NCBI RefSeq assembly: GCF_037440165.1
Contig: NZ_JBBIUQ010000002.1
Coordinates: forward strand, 62,001-126,000
Reading direction: 5' to 3'
DNA from: Ignavibacterium sp037440165
Lineage (GTDB): Bacteria; Bacteroidota; Ignavibacteria; Ignavibacteriales; Ignavibacteriaceae
DNA: 64,000 nucleotides
Shown in pieces: positions 24,667-33,325 of the stretch. Position numbers and translations under genes: made by a program. The notes beneath the pieces were generated by a model. The model saw nothing but the letters and a program-made list of their open reading frames with translations, did not search any database and was not told the origin of the DNA. Within the stretch, counting starts at the first letter, position 1. Each line of letters opens with the position of its first letter.

Positions 24667-26064
24667 GTGAAGAAGCGAAGACATTTTCTGAAAGAACAAA
24701 AAAAAGGATTAATACTCGACAAAGCGACCGAACTCTTTGCCCGTAAAGATTTTTATGAAGTAATGATGGATGATGTGGCTCATTTAAGTAAAGTAGCAAA
24801 AGGCACACTGTACAATTATTTCGAATCAAAAGAGGAGCTTTATAATCAAATAATCTTAAATAATCTTGAAAATCTTTTAAGCTCTGTCAGATCTTCTTTA
24901 TCAAACGAACTATCTATTATCGAACTGCTTTATGCTTATGTTTCTTCATTTTATCAATATCTTGTTTCTCATAAAAACTTTTTCAGAATATATTTAAAAA
25001 TTTTCTGGAAAGAAGATGAAGAAATTGAAACATCAATTAAATTAAAATCGGAAGAACTCAGTTCAATACTCAGCGATATTATCTACAAAGGCAAACGTGA
25101 AAATCTTTTCAGAGATCTCGAGGAAGATTTTGTTATTCGACTGATAATCGGGAACATTTTCAATTCTGTAAAAAGAAGTATTGATAATAATTTTTCACAT
25201 GATCAGCTTTTAGCTGAAAGAGAAAATTTGTTTGATTTTATCCTTAATTCTCTTTATGCAGGTTTTGATAATTCGATCATAAGACCGCTTAAAAATAAAA
25301 CGATTGTATTAACCCGAACTGTTGAACAATCAACTGAATCTGCTGCAGTTTTCAGCGAGCTTGGTGCAAAGGTTATAACCTTTCCCACACTTGAAATTGT
25401 TCCGCCTGCAAACTGGAAAAATTTTGATGAAATGGTGCTTGATAAGAACAAACCTGATTTTATAATATTTACATCAGCTCATACAGTAACAATGTTCGCT
25501 CAAAGATTAAAAGAGTTGCAAAAGGATTTTGATTTCTCACATACAAAAGTTGTAGCCATTGGAAGCAAAACAAATCAAATCTGTACACAGAACAATATTC
25601 CGGTAAATATTGTTCCAGAAAAATTTTCTGGTGAAGGTGTTGTTGCGGCACTTTCAAAATTTAATCTGAAGAATAAAATTATTTTTATTCCCCGCTCAGC
25701 AATTGGCAGAGCGGAGCTTCCAAAAGGTTTAGAAGAGCTTGGCGCAATTATAAAAACTGTTCCTGTTTATAATGTTTCACTTCCTAGAAAAAGTGTAGTT
25801 GAAGAAAGTCTTAAACAACTAAAAGAATCAAAACCCGATGTTTATGTTTTTACAAGTCCTTCAACATTTGAAAATTTTTTAACAATCATGAAGATTGATA
25901 TTCCTGCAAATTACTTTAAAGGTGTAGATGTTGCTGCAATAGGACCAACAACAAAATCAGCAATCGAATCGAGAAAAGTTAAAGTAAACATAATGCCTTC
26001 TGAATACACAATTAAAGGATTAGCAAATAAAATGATTGAATATTATCGTTTAAAAGAAAAATAA
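24667..26064 (+). CDS. hemD: TetR-type regulator fused to uroporphyrinogen-III synthase
   Basis: One uninterrupted frame of 465 residues. Residues 1-60 are a TetR DNA-binding domain with helix-turn-helix VMMDDVAHLSKVAKGTLYNYF (positions about 32-52), followed by a TetR-like ligand-binding helical region to about 200. From 208 the chain is a uroporphyrinogen-III synthase that closes and inverts the D ring of hydroxymethylbilane. Typical HemD motifs are TSAHTV (269-274), IPRSAIGRAELPKGLEELGA (341-360), FTSPSTFENF (395-404) and AAIGPTT (423-429). GTG at 24667 is the most upstream start after the lipoprotein stop. It lies between hemC and hemE. The fusion suggests an enzyme that also senses pathway flux and regulates transcription, which is inference. 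Confidence 0.9.
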   Translation: MKKRRHFLKEQKKGLILDKATELFARKDFYEVMMDDVAHLSKVAKGTLYNYFESKEELYNQIILNNLENLLSSVRSSLSNELSIIELLYAYVSSFYQYLVSHKNFFRIYLKIFWKEDEEIETSIKLKSEELSSILSDIIYKGKRENLFRDLEEDFVIRLIIGNIFNSVKRSIDNNFSHDQLLAERENLFDFILNSLYAGFDNSIIRPLKNKTIVLTRTVEQSTESAAVFSELGAKVITFPTLEIVPPANWKNFDEMVLDKNKPDFIIFTSAHTVTMFAQRLKELQKDFDFSHTKVVAIGSKTNQICTQNNIPVNIVPEKFSGEGVVAALSKFNLKNKIIFIPRSAIGRAELPKGLEELGAIIKTVPVYNVSLPRKSVVEESLKQLKESKPDVYVFTSPSTFENFLTIMKIDIPANYFKGVDVAAIGPTTKSAIESRKVKVNIMPSEYTIKGLANKMIEYYRLKEK

Positions 26065-26075
26065 CGGAGTAAAAT

Positions 26076-27146
26076 TTGGAAAAACTTAAAAACGATTTAT
26101 TTCTCAGAGCTTGTAAAAAACTTCCTGTTGAAAGAACTCCAATCTGGATTATGCGGCAGGCAGGAAGATACTTACCAGAGTACAGAGCTGTCCGCGCAAA
26201 AGCAGATTTTATAACTATGTGCAAAACACCCGAACTTGCCGCTGAAGTTACGATTCAGCCAGTTGATATTATTGGTGTTGATGCTGCAATAATTTTTTCT
26301 GACATACTCGTTATACCTGAAGCAATGGGAATGCAGTTTGAAATGCATGAAGCCAAAGGACCAATTTTTCACAACCCTATCAGAAATGAAAACGATGCAA
26401 ATCAGTTAAAAAAAATTGATCCGACCAAAGAGTTAAAATATGTTCTGGATGCAGTCAGATTAACAAAGCAAAATTTGAATGGTCGGGTGCCGTTAATTGG
26501 ATTTAGCGGTTCGCCATGGACATTATTAACTTATATGGTCGAAGGGCGCGGTTCAAAAAATTTTTCCGAGTTAAAAAAATTAATTTACAACAGACCTGAG
26601 CTTGCTCATTCAATCCTTGATAAACTTTCAGATACTGTTTCAGATTACCTTTCTGCAAAGATTGAAGCAGGTTGTAATGCCCTTCAGATTTTCGACACTT
26701 GGGGAGGAATTCTATCTCAAAAAGATTTTCTGGAATTTTCTCTTCCTTATTTTCAGAAAATAATTTCACAAATTAAGAGAAATGATGAACCAATAATTTT
26801 CTTTGCAAAAGGAGTGCATCATAATCTTGAAAAGATGGGTGATATCGGTGCTGATGTAATTGGTCTTGATTGGACAATGAACTTAAGTGAGGTAAGAAGT
26901 AAAATCGGTAAACGTGTTGCTCTTCAGGGTAATCTTGACCCTACTGTTCTTTACGCAAATAAAGATTATATTAAAAAGGAAGTGATTTCTGTTCTTGAAT
27001 CTTTTGGTTATGGTAGTGGTCATATTTTCAATCTCGGTCACGGTGTGTTACCGGATGTCGATCCTGAAAATGTTAAAGCACTCGTGCAATTTGTAAAAGA
27101 AGAAAGCAAAGTCTTTCACCACAGAGGCACAGAGACACAGAGCTAA
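26076..27146 (+). CDS. hemE: Uroporphyrinogen decarboxylase, C-terminus rewritten by an inserted repeat
   Basis: A 356-residue cytosolic enzyme removing four carboxyl groups from uroporphyrinogen III. The N-terminal signature PIWIMRQAGRYLPEYR (near 22-37) and GFSGSPWTLLTYMVEG (about 144-160) are intact. The start is TTG at 26076 after CGGAG. The last about eleven residues (KVFHHRGTETQS region) are encoded by the left inverted repeat of the GxxExxY cassette, so the original C-terminus was replaced. The stop TAA overlaps the ATG of the cassette gene. The core ends normally before this tail, so activity is probably kept. Confidence 0.96.
   Translation: MEKLKNDLFLRACKKLPVERTPIWIMRQAGRYLPEYRAVRAKADFITMCKTPELAAEVTIQPVDIIGVDAAIIFSDILVIPEAMGMQFEMHEAKGPIFHNPIRNENDANQLKKIDPTKELKYVLDAVRLTKQNLNGRVPLIGFSGSPWTLLTYMVEGRGSKNFSELKKLIYNRPELAHSILDKLSDTVSDYLSAKIEAGCNALQIFDTWGGILSQKDFLEFSLPYFQKIISQIKRNDEPIIFFAKGVHHNLEKMGDIGADVIGLDWTMNLSEVRSKIGKRVALQGNLDPTVLYANKDYIKKEVISVLESFGYGSGHIFNLGHGVLPDVDPENVKALVQFVKEESKVFHHRGTETQS
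27114..27144 (+). repeat. Left inverted repeat of the GxxExxY cassette
   Basis: 31 bases with the core ACCACAGAGGCACAGAG; apart from one inserted base and a few substitutions it equals the reverse complement of 27535-27564. It is translated as the end of HemE. Confidence 0.85.
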
Positions 27147-27535
27147 TGCAAAAAGAATACTTAAATAAATTAAGTGGAATTATTTTAGATTGTTCAATTG
27201 AAGTTCATAAAAATTTGGGACCCGGTTTATTAGAAAGTGTATATGAAGTTTGTTTGTGTAAAGAATTAGCTATGAGAGGAATAAAGTTTCAAAGGCAGGT
27301 TTCGCTGCCTGTAAACTATAAAGGAGAAAAATTAGATGCCGATTACAGAATTGATCTTCTTGTTGAAAACGAGATAATTGTTGAATTGAAGTCAGTTGAA
27401 CAAATGAACCCAGTATATGAAGCTCAGCTTTTAACCTACTTAAAATTAGCTGATAAAAAATTAGGATTATTAATAAATTTTAATGTGCCAAGATTAGTAG
27501 ATGGTTTTAAGAGAATGTTAAATGGATATTTATAA
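27146..27535 (+). CDS. GxxExxY family protein
   Basis: A 129-residue protein with the family motif GPGLLESVYE (G-x-x-E-x-x-Y, near 26-35), a conserved KFQRQVSLPVNYKGEKLDADYRID stretch (key residues Q, Y, G, D, D) and ELKSVEQMNPVYEAQLLTYLK (key residues E, K, Q, Y). These D...ExK residues resemble a PD-(D/E)xK nuclease core. GxxExxY genes are common single-gene cassettes near inverted repeats; the biochemical function is unknown. The ATG overlaps the hemE stop by one base (TAATG), so it may be translated by coupling. It is the only gene in its cassette. Confidence 0.88.
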   Translation: MQKEYLNKLSGIILDCSIEVHKNLGPGLLESVYEVCLCKELAMRGIKFQRQVSLPVNYKGEKLDADYRIDLLVENEIIVELKSVEQMNPVYEAQLLTYLKLADKKLGLLINFNVPRLVDGFKRMLNGYL

Positions 27536-27564
27536 ACTCTGTGCCTCTGTTTCTCTGTGGTAAA
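27535..27564 (-). repeat. Right inverted repeat of the GxxExxY cassette
   Basis: 30 bases starting at the last base of the GxxExxY stop codon and running to just before the hemN ribosome-binding site. Its reverse complement contains ACCACAGAG and CAGAGGCACAGAG, matching the left repeat. Confidence 0.85.
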
Positions 27565-27583
27565 TTTATCTTAAGGAGATTTT

Positions 27584-28960
27584 ATGTTCGAAGTAGATTT
27601 AAAGAAATTAAAAAAATACGATAAGCCTGGTCCTCGTTACACAAGCTATCCAACAGCTCCGCAATTTAATGAAAGCTTCACACACGAAGATTATCTCGAT
27701 GAAATAGTTAAGACTAATTACGGAGAAAATCTTCCTGATTTATCTCTATACTTTCATCTTCCCTACTGCGATACGCTTTGTTATTTCTGCGGATGCAATA
27801 TGATAATTACTCGTAACCGGGACAGAATAAAAGAGTACATCAATTATGTTAAAAAAGAAATTGATTTACTAAGACAATATCTTTTACCAGACAGAAAAGT
27901 CGTGCAGCATCACTGGGGTGGTGGAACTCCAACTCATTTAAGTCCGGACGAAATAAATGATTTAGCTTCATACATAAACAAAAATTTTCAATTCAAGCCT
28001 GATGCTGAAGTAAGTTGCGAAATTGACCCTCGTGAATTAACGAAAGCTCACCTCGAAGCTTTCCGTAACAATGGCTTCAACAGAATTAGTATGGGTGTTC
28101 AGGACTTTAATGAAAAAGTTCAAAAAGCAGTTAACAGAATTCAGCCAGAAGATATAACAAGACAGACTATCGCTTGGGTACGAGAACTCGAATTTAACAG
28201 CATCAATCTTGATTTGATTTACGGACTTCCATTTCAGACAGTAGAAACTTTTGCAGATACGGTTGATAAAATAATTGACATTTCTCCTGATCGAATTGCT
28301 GTTTTTAACTATGCTCATGTTCCATGGATGAAAAAACATATGGTACTAATTCATCCGGAAGATATTCCCGCTCCCGAAGTAAAACTTGAAATATTAAAAA
28401 TGACTATTGAAAAATTAACTTCTGCAGGTTACGAATTTATAGGCATGGACCACTTTGCAAAACCAAATGATGAACTTGCAATTGCAATGAGGGAGAAAAA
28501 GCTTTACAGAAATTTTCAGGGTTACAGCACAAACGCCGGAGCAGATCTTTATGCAATGGGAATTACTTCGATATCTCAGCTAAAAAATATTTATGCACAG
28601 AATTCCAAAACAGAAAAAGAATATTATTCCGCTCTCGATGCAGAAAGATTACCAACTGCAAAAGGTTATCGCTTAACTGAGGATGATCATTTGCGTCGTG
28701 AAGTAATAATGAAGCTTATGTGTGACTTTGAACTTAACTTTACTGATATTGAACGCAAATACAATATAGACTTTAAAATGTATTTTGCCTGGGGATTAAA
28801 CAATCTTAAAGAAATGATTGAAGATGATTTAATTGATATGACAGATAAAGGATTAAAAGTAAAAAATATGGGAAGAATGCTTATCCGTAATATCGCAATG
28901 AACTTGGATGGCTACATTGAAAGGAAAGAAGATAAAGCTCGGTACTCACGAACTGTTTGA
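27584..28960 (+). CDS. hemN: Oxygen-independent coproporphyrinogen III oxidase (radical SAM)
   Basis: A 458-residue radical SAM enzyme that oxidatively decarboxylates coproporphyrinogen III without O2. The cluster motif is C62-x3-C66-x2-C69 with a further C71 (YCDTLCYFCGCN), followed by HWGGGTPTHL (near 108) and NLDLIYGLPFQT. Length and the C-terminal HemN domain fit true HemN rather than HemW. A clear AAGGAGAT lies upstream of the ATG. It is the last gene of the hem operon, now separated from hemE by the GxxExxY cassette. The choice of the anaerobic enzyme matches the hydrogenase region nearby. Confidence 0.96.
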   Translation: MFEVDLKKLKKYDKPGPRYTSYPTAPQFNESFTHEDYLDEIVKTNYGENLPDLSLYFHLPYCDTLCYFCGCNMIITRNRDRIKEYINYVKKEIDLLRQYLLPDRKVVQHHWGGGTPTHLSPDEINDLASYINKNFQFKPDAEVSCEIDPRELTKAHLEAFRNNGFNRISMGVQDFNEKVQKAVNRIQPEDITRQTIAWVRELEFNSINLDLIYGLPFQTVETFADTVDKIIDISPDRIAVFNYAHVPWMKKHMVLIHPEDIPAPEVKLEILKMTIEKLTSAGYEFIGMDHFAKPNDELAIAMREKKLYRNFQGYSTNAGADLYAMGITSISQLKNIYAQNSKTEKEYYSALDAERLPTAKGYRLTEDDHLRREVIMKLMCDFELNFTDIERKYNIDFKMYFAWGLNNLKEMIEDDLIDMTDKGLKVKNMGRMLIRNIAMNLDGYIERKEDKARYSRTV

Positions 28961-29026
28961 GATTAAATAGCACACTCCGTTAGCTACCGGACGACAATGA
29001 TTTAACAGATCTTCGCTGATTTGTAA

Positions 29027-30022
29027 TTATTCAAAAGCTAAAATCCTATTATATATAAAATCAAAAGAAAATGTTTTTGATTCAGTTCTTTTCTCGATGT
29101 ATTCAGCAACTTTTTCTAATCGCTTTGGAATCGAAAGAATTTTTTCCTGAGCTTTCTTTGCAATTTCATTTAATCCGGTAAACGATTCAATATCCCAGAA
29201 TTTAATTGCTTCTTCAACAATTGCTTTATAATCACGCGGACCATAAATACCAACTCTTCTAACAACATCAGCCATTTCACGAAAGTTAGGCATTGAAAAT
29301 CCAGGCATATCAATAGCGGGCATTATTTCAGAAGCTGAAACCATTGCCCTGTTTGGGTCAAGTTTAAGAACTTCTTTAAATACATTTCTATAAAAAGTAA
29401 AATGCTTTGCTTCATCAGCAGCAATGTTACTTAGAATTCCATTGAGTAATGGTTCATCCTCACCGACAAGCTTGCCCGTATTTTTATGTGAGAATTGAGT
29501 TGCTCTTTCCTGAAGAGTTGTATAAACAAAAACTTTATACGGATCTTTATCCCAATTCGGATTAAAGCCAGCTTCCTGATAGTAGAACTGCATCATCTCA
29601 ATTTCTCTGAAACTAAACAATCTTGAATCGCGTGCATAATCTCGAAGAATATTTCCGTGACGATCTTCTTCGGCTGTCCACATATTGTTCCATTTAGACC
29701 AGAAACTTTCAGAGCCAAGATGCTGAGCAATTAACCTGTGAAAATGAGGCAGACCTTCTTCAGTAAGAAGATTTAGTGCTACAGCAACTCTGGCAGGGTC
29801 TTTAATCGCTTTTGCTCTATCACGAAGATTATCAACAATTTTATTCTGGTCACCAGAATTTTTTTCATCGACGGGTAAGAAATCACTTGAGAACCACAGT
29901 TTGCGTTTTGCAATATGTTGTTCCATCCATTTCTTAACATTTGATTCGAGTTGACTTAATACTTCTGTTTTGGATTTTATTTCTTTTTCTTCTGTAGTTT
30001 GATTATTAACTAGTATTTCCAT
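29027..30022 (-). CDS. Acyl-ACP desaturase (soluble diiron type)
   Basis: A 331-residue ferritin-fold enzyme that introduces a double bond into acyl-ACP with O2 and ferredoxin. Diiron ligands appear in TEEGLPHFH (E88/E89), AEEDRH (E118, H122) and DEAKH (near 208-212), matching the plant stearoyl-ACP desaturase type (EENRH, DEKRH). An aerobic desaturase fits a facultative lifestyle. It is convergent with hemN and has an imperfect palindrome just upstream of its start. Confidence 0.92.
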   Translation of the reverse strand: MEILVNNQTTEEKEIKSKTEVLSQLESNVKKWMEQHIAKRKLWFSSDFLPVDEKNSGDQNKIVDNLRDRAKAIKDPARVAVALNLLTEEGLPHFHRLIAQHLGSESFWSKWNNMWTAEEDRHGNILRDYARDSRLFSFREIEMMQFYYQEAGFNPNWDKDPYKVFVYTTLQERATQFSHKNTGKLVGEDEPLLNGILSNIAADEAKHFTFYRNVFKEVLKLDPNRAMVSASEIMPAIDMPGFSMPNFREMADVVRRVGIYGPRDYKAIVEEAIKFWDIESFTGLNEIAKKAQEKILSIPKRLEKVAEYIEKRTESKTFSFDFIYNRILAFE

Positions 30023-30052
30023 TATTGATTTTCTTTTTATTTGAAAAATTAT

Positions 30053-30070
30053 TGCTTACACTAGTGAGCA
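30053..30070 (-). promoter_or_regulatory. Imperfect palindrome upstream of the desaturase gene
   Basis: TGCTTACACTAGTGAGCA contains CACTAGTG at its centre with TGCT/AGCA outer arms and a two-base bulge. It lies 31 bases before the ATG, where a repressor would block transcription. TetR-family lipid regulators use operators of this general size. No regulator is identified. Confidence 0.3.
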
Positions 30071-30200
30071 AATGTTAGCTATGTAATCAGATATAGATTG
30101 GTGAATCTTTATTTATCACGCAGGTAATATTAAGCAGGAATGAACCAATATAAAAGATAAAACTCTGCGTTTACATTAATTTTACATCATGATACAATTA

Positions 30201-31400
30201 TCAGTCGTGCGGTCTTTCACCCATTTTAGCTGTTGCAAAGAAATCATCATAAAATCTTTGTGTGTATTGTTCAACAAGTTCATCTCGTCGTTTCTCATCC
30301 GGTGAAGCAACAATAATTCCCGCGTGATATTCTTTCTTTAATCTCCAGAAAACCTCAGGATCATTGTAAACTGATAAATCAGGCCATTGCTGCTTTGCAA
30401 GAGAAGTAATTATTCCGGCAGAATAATTTTTCGGTTCGGGAAGCTCATAATCTTTTTCACCATTCAGAATTTCAATCTTTGCCCATTCTCTCCAAAGATT
30501 AATTCCAGTTGCGGCTTCAACTAGCACGGAAAGATTAGCACCACCAACGCGAGCTGATGTTTCTAGAAAATAAAATTTTCCGTCTTCGGATGATTCAATG
30601 TATTCTGAGTGTGATATTCCCTGCTTTAATCCAAGTGCTTTTAACAGCTTTTTGTTTAACTCAAGCACTTGCTGAGTTTTCTTGTCATTCGGATTTAATG
30701 TACGGCTTGTAAAAACTCTTCCCTGATGTGCAACTTCAAAAGGCGGTGTTCCGTATTTGCTGGCGATTGCATATTTAATTTCATAATCATTAACGATTGA
30801 ATCTACATGATAAATATTTCCCGGGATAAATTTTTCAATAAGAAAAAAAGATTGTTCATCACCTAGAAAATTTATTCTGTCCCAAAGTTCCTGTTCATTA
30901 TTCACTTTCTTAAGTCCATAAGAACCTGCAAGCAATCTTGGTTTAACTATATAAGGAAATGTAACGCGATTAATGAAGTCTCGTATTTTCTGATAATTAA
31001 GAACATGCACAAAGTCAGGAACAGGAATATTCATTTCTCGAGCGCGCGTCCGCATTGCAAGTTTATCACGGAAATATCTTGCAGTTGTATCTCCCATTCC
31101 ACCAACACGAAGATGTTCTCTGAGTGCTGCTGCTCTTTCTACATCAAAATCATCTAGTGCAACAATTCTGTCAATCTGTTCTGTGCGTGCAAGATAACTT
31201 ACTCCGTAAATTACATCTTTCATATTCCAGTCTTTATTCTTATCTGGTATATAAAAAATTTCATCAATACTTTCTCTTGGCCAATCAGCGTTTTCCAGAC
31301 TTTTAGAAGTAAGAAGCAATACTCTGCAGCCCTGAGCTTTTGCTTCTTTCATAAAGTCGTGCCCCTTTTCATAACTTGATACGCAAAGAATTGTCAGCAT
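30201..31400 (-). CDS. ATP-grasp domain protein
   Basis: A 399-residue protein with a N-terminal Rossmann-like preATP-grasp region (1-105), the ATP-binding segment PYIVKPRLLAGSYGLKKV (about 153-170), EKFIPGNIYHVDSIV (near 198) and the metal site FLETSARVGGANL (near 277-289, E and N residues). The family joins carboxylates to amines or thiols through acyl-phosphates, or carboxylates biotin-type substrates. The product cannot be told from sequence alone. The start is supported by CGGAGGAAGT directly before the ATG. It is flanked by non-related genes and is probably monocistronic. Confidence 0.85.
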   Translation of the reverse strand: MLTILCVSSYEKGHDFMKEAKAQGCRVLLLTSKSLENADWPRESIDEIFYIPDKNKDWNMKDVIYGVSYLARTEQIDRIVALDDFDVERAAALREHLRVGGMGDTTARYFRDKLAMRTRAREMNIPVPDFVHVLNYQKIRDFINRVTFPYIVKPRLLAGSYGLKKVNNEQELWDRINFLGDEQSFFLIEKFIPGNIYHVDSIVNDYEIKYAIASKYGTPPFEVAHQGRVFTSRTLNPNDKKTQQVLELNKKLLKALGLKQGISHSEYIESSEDGKFYFLETSARVGGANLSVLVEAATGINLWREWAKIEILNGEKDYELPEPKNYSAGIITSLAKQQWPDLSVYNDPEVFWRLKKEYHAGIIVASPDEKRRDELVEQYTQRFYDDFFATAKMGERPHD

Positions 31401-31509
31401 ACTTCCTCCGTGCTGTTATTTTGTCCAGATGTTTTAAATGAATTACCAACAGACTTTTAGATTTAATGTGATTATCTCAAAACAAAGTTTAAATATTATA
31501 ACTAAAAAA

Positions 31510-33210
31510 TCAACTGGCTGATTTACTGATAAATCGCATAATCGGATAAACATTTTCTCCCTTATCATAAAAAGGAGATTTTCGATAAAAGAAATCTAAT
31601 CTGCCTAAAGGATCATTTCTGAATCTTTCATCAGCTTCAAGTTTTTTAAAAAATTCTGACCTGAGTGTTTGATCCTTCTCCATTATAATTTTTGCATAAG
31701 GTTCCATCACATAAGCTTCAGCATACTCCTTCCGTTCAAAGAATGCGTTGAAAAATCCCCAATGAACAAATGAATCAGGTGCATCCGGTTCAAGAAGATT
31801 CACAATTATTCGCAAAGTTCTTTGATTAGTTGGAACGAAGTAAGTTCCTTTAGGCAATTCAACTGTTTCTTCAAAACATTCAGTATTGAATGAAGGAAGC
31901 TGTCTTCCTTCATAAGGTCTTGGAGCGAATGAAACATCACTAAACTTATATCTTTCAACTTTTACTTTTTTGCTGTTTTGAAGCCGGGAGAATTTAATCT
32001 GATGATATTCCAACACTTTAATGATTGATTGAAATTCCTGAGGAATAATGTAAGCTTCAGGCACGAGAATTTTCTTCAATGATTTCGCCTGATTAAAAAT
32101 CGGAATTTCAATTTCAATTGGTTTGTTGGTGTACTTACGAATGGTCGAGCCAGTTATCTCACTGTATTCTTCATACCATTCAAATCCTTTAAATAAGAAC
32201 TTATCAAATTTGCCATTGCCAGTAAGAACAAGCGGGAATTTCTTTTTTGCAATTAAATAATTCTTAACAGGATTTCTATCAGCTTGTTTATTTATGCTAA
32301 GCAGCTCTGCACAGTTTCTATTTATGAATTCGAGTGTATGTGTGATCATTGATTTTGTTGAAAACACACGATTATCAAATGGCTTTAAGCTGTGAGTTTC
32401 AACGAGTAAGCAAATTCGATTTTGTGCGGCACAATATCCGTGTGATAATCTTGGTGGTGAAGGCAGTGCCAGAATTCCGGATTCTATAGTTCCACGCTTA
32501 AATTCCATATAAGGTCCTATTATGAAATCATCACTTTCAACTTTACTAGTTAGATAAGGAAGATATTTATTTTTTATTAAGCTCACCAATCCTTTATCAA
32601 TATTCTGATGAGTTTCAATTCCGTAAGTAACATGATACTGATAATCGGCTCCGTTTGTTGTGTGATTATCAATCATAAAATCCGGAAGCCATTCGTTAAA
32701 TAATTTTAGGAATGATTGAATCTCCGGAGTATCTGCTTTCAAATAATCGCGATTAAGATTTAGATTAAGCGCATTAGTTCTCCATCCCATTTTCTTCGGT
32801 CCGTTTTGATTAGGACGGTTAAAAGGACTAATTCTTTCGTGTCCATCAATATTCAATACCGGAATAATTAGTAAAATTATATTATCAAGTAGTTGTTCTT
32901 TTTCTTTGCTTACAAGTATTTCTCTCAGCAAAAGCATACAAGCGTCTTTACCTTCAATTTCACCGGGATGAATTCCATTCTGAATAAGCACAATTGCTTT
33001 GTTTGTTTTTTTGGCAAGTGCAGGGTTGAACGCTTTATCTTTTGATACAATAATTGTTTTTATCTTCCTTCCCTGAGGAGTTGTTCCAATATCAATAATT
33101 TTAACTGATGGAAAATTCTTTTCAAATTTTTCAAAATATTTTATTGTGCTGTTGTAATCAGGCGATTCCTTCATTCCTGATTTTTCAAAATGTGTTAACC
33201 AGTAATTCAT
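31510..33210 (-). CDS. M14-family zinc carboxypeptidase-like protein
   Basis: A 566-residue protein. The zinc-binding HPGE motif occurs in NGIHPGEIEGKD (about 75-86), NLNRDY carries the Arg/Asn of the substrate site (about 150), and DNHTTNGADYQYHVTYG (about 176-192) holds the second His. A candidate catalytic Glu lies in VETHSL (near 295). The last about 230 residues form a separate beta-rich region. I see no signal peptide, so it may be cytoplasmic despite belonging to a usually secreted family. It lies downstream of a REC-PAS kinase on the same strand, with a 115-base gap. Confidence 0.88.
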   Translation of the reverse strand: MNYWLTHFEKSGMKESPDYNSTIKYFEKFEKNFPSVKIIDIGTTPQGRKIKTIIVSKDKAFNPALAKKTNKAIVLIQNGIHPGEIEGKDACMLLLREILVSKEKEQLLDNIILLIIPVLNIDGHERISPFNRPNQNGPKKMGWRTNALNLNLNRDYLKADTPEIQSFLKLFNEWLPDFMIDNHTTNGADYQYHVTYGIETHQNIDKGLVSLIKNKYLPYLTSKVESDDFIIGPYMEFKRGTIESGILALPSPPRLSHGYCAAQNRICLLVETHSLKPFDNRVFSTKSMITHTLEFINRNCAELLSINKQADRNPVKNYLIAKKKFPLVLTGNGKFDKFLFKGFEWYEEYSEITGSTIRKYTNKPIEIEIPIFNQAKSLKKILVPEAYIIPQEFQSIIKVLEYHQIKFSRLQNSKKVKVERYKFSDVSFAPRPYEGRQLPSFNTECFEETVELPKGTYFVPTNQRTLRIIVNLLEPDAPDSFVHWGFFNAFFERKEYAEAYVMEPYAKIIMEKDQTLRSEFFKKLEADERFRNDPLGRLDFFYRKSPFYDKGENVYPIMRFISKSAS

Positions 33211-33325
33211 TATTTACTCGTTTTAATTTATGAACAAAAATAAAAAGATTGTTGAAGATATTTTTTCAGGATTTGCAGAAATATCACTAAACTTTTCAAA
33301 ATTTTTTTGCGTGTAAGATTTGAAA

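Larger units (their letters stand above)
27114..27564 (+). mobile_element. GxxExxY cassette with terminal inverted repeats
   Basis: A 451-base unit inserted between hemE and hemN. Its ends are inverted repeats of about 30 bases, built on ACCACAGAG and repeated CACAGAG words, around one GxxExxY gene. There is no transposase, so it would have to move in trans or by recombination. No clear target-site duplication was found. The hem operon order hemE-hemN becomes continuous when the unit is removed. Confidence 0.75.

Noticed and set aside
27146..27535. GxxExxY gene as a fragment of a larger transposase
   Set aside because: The protein has the full family length and motif and shows no transposase residues; the cassette is complete by itself.
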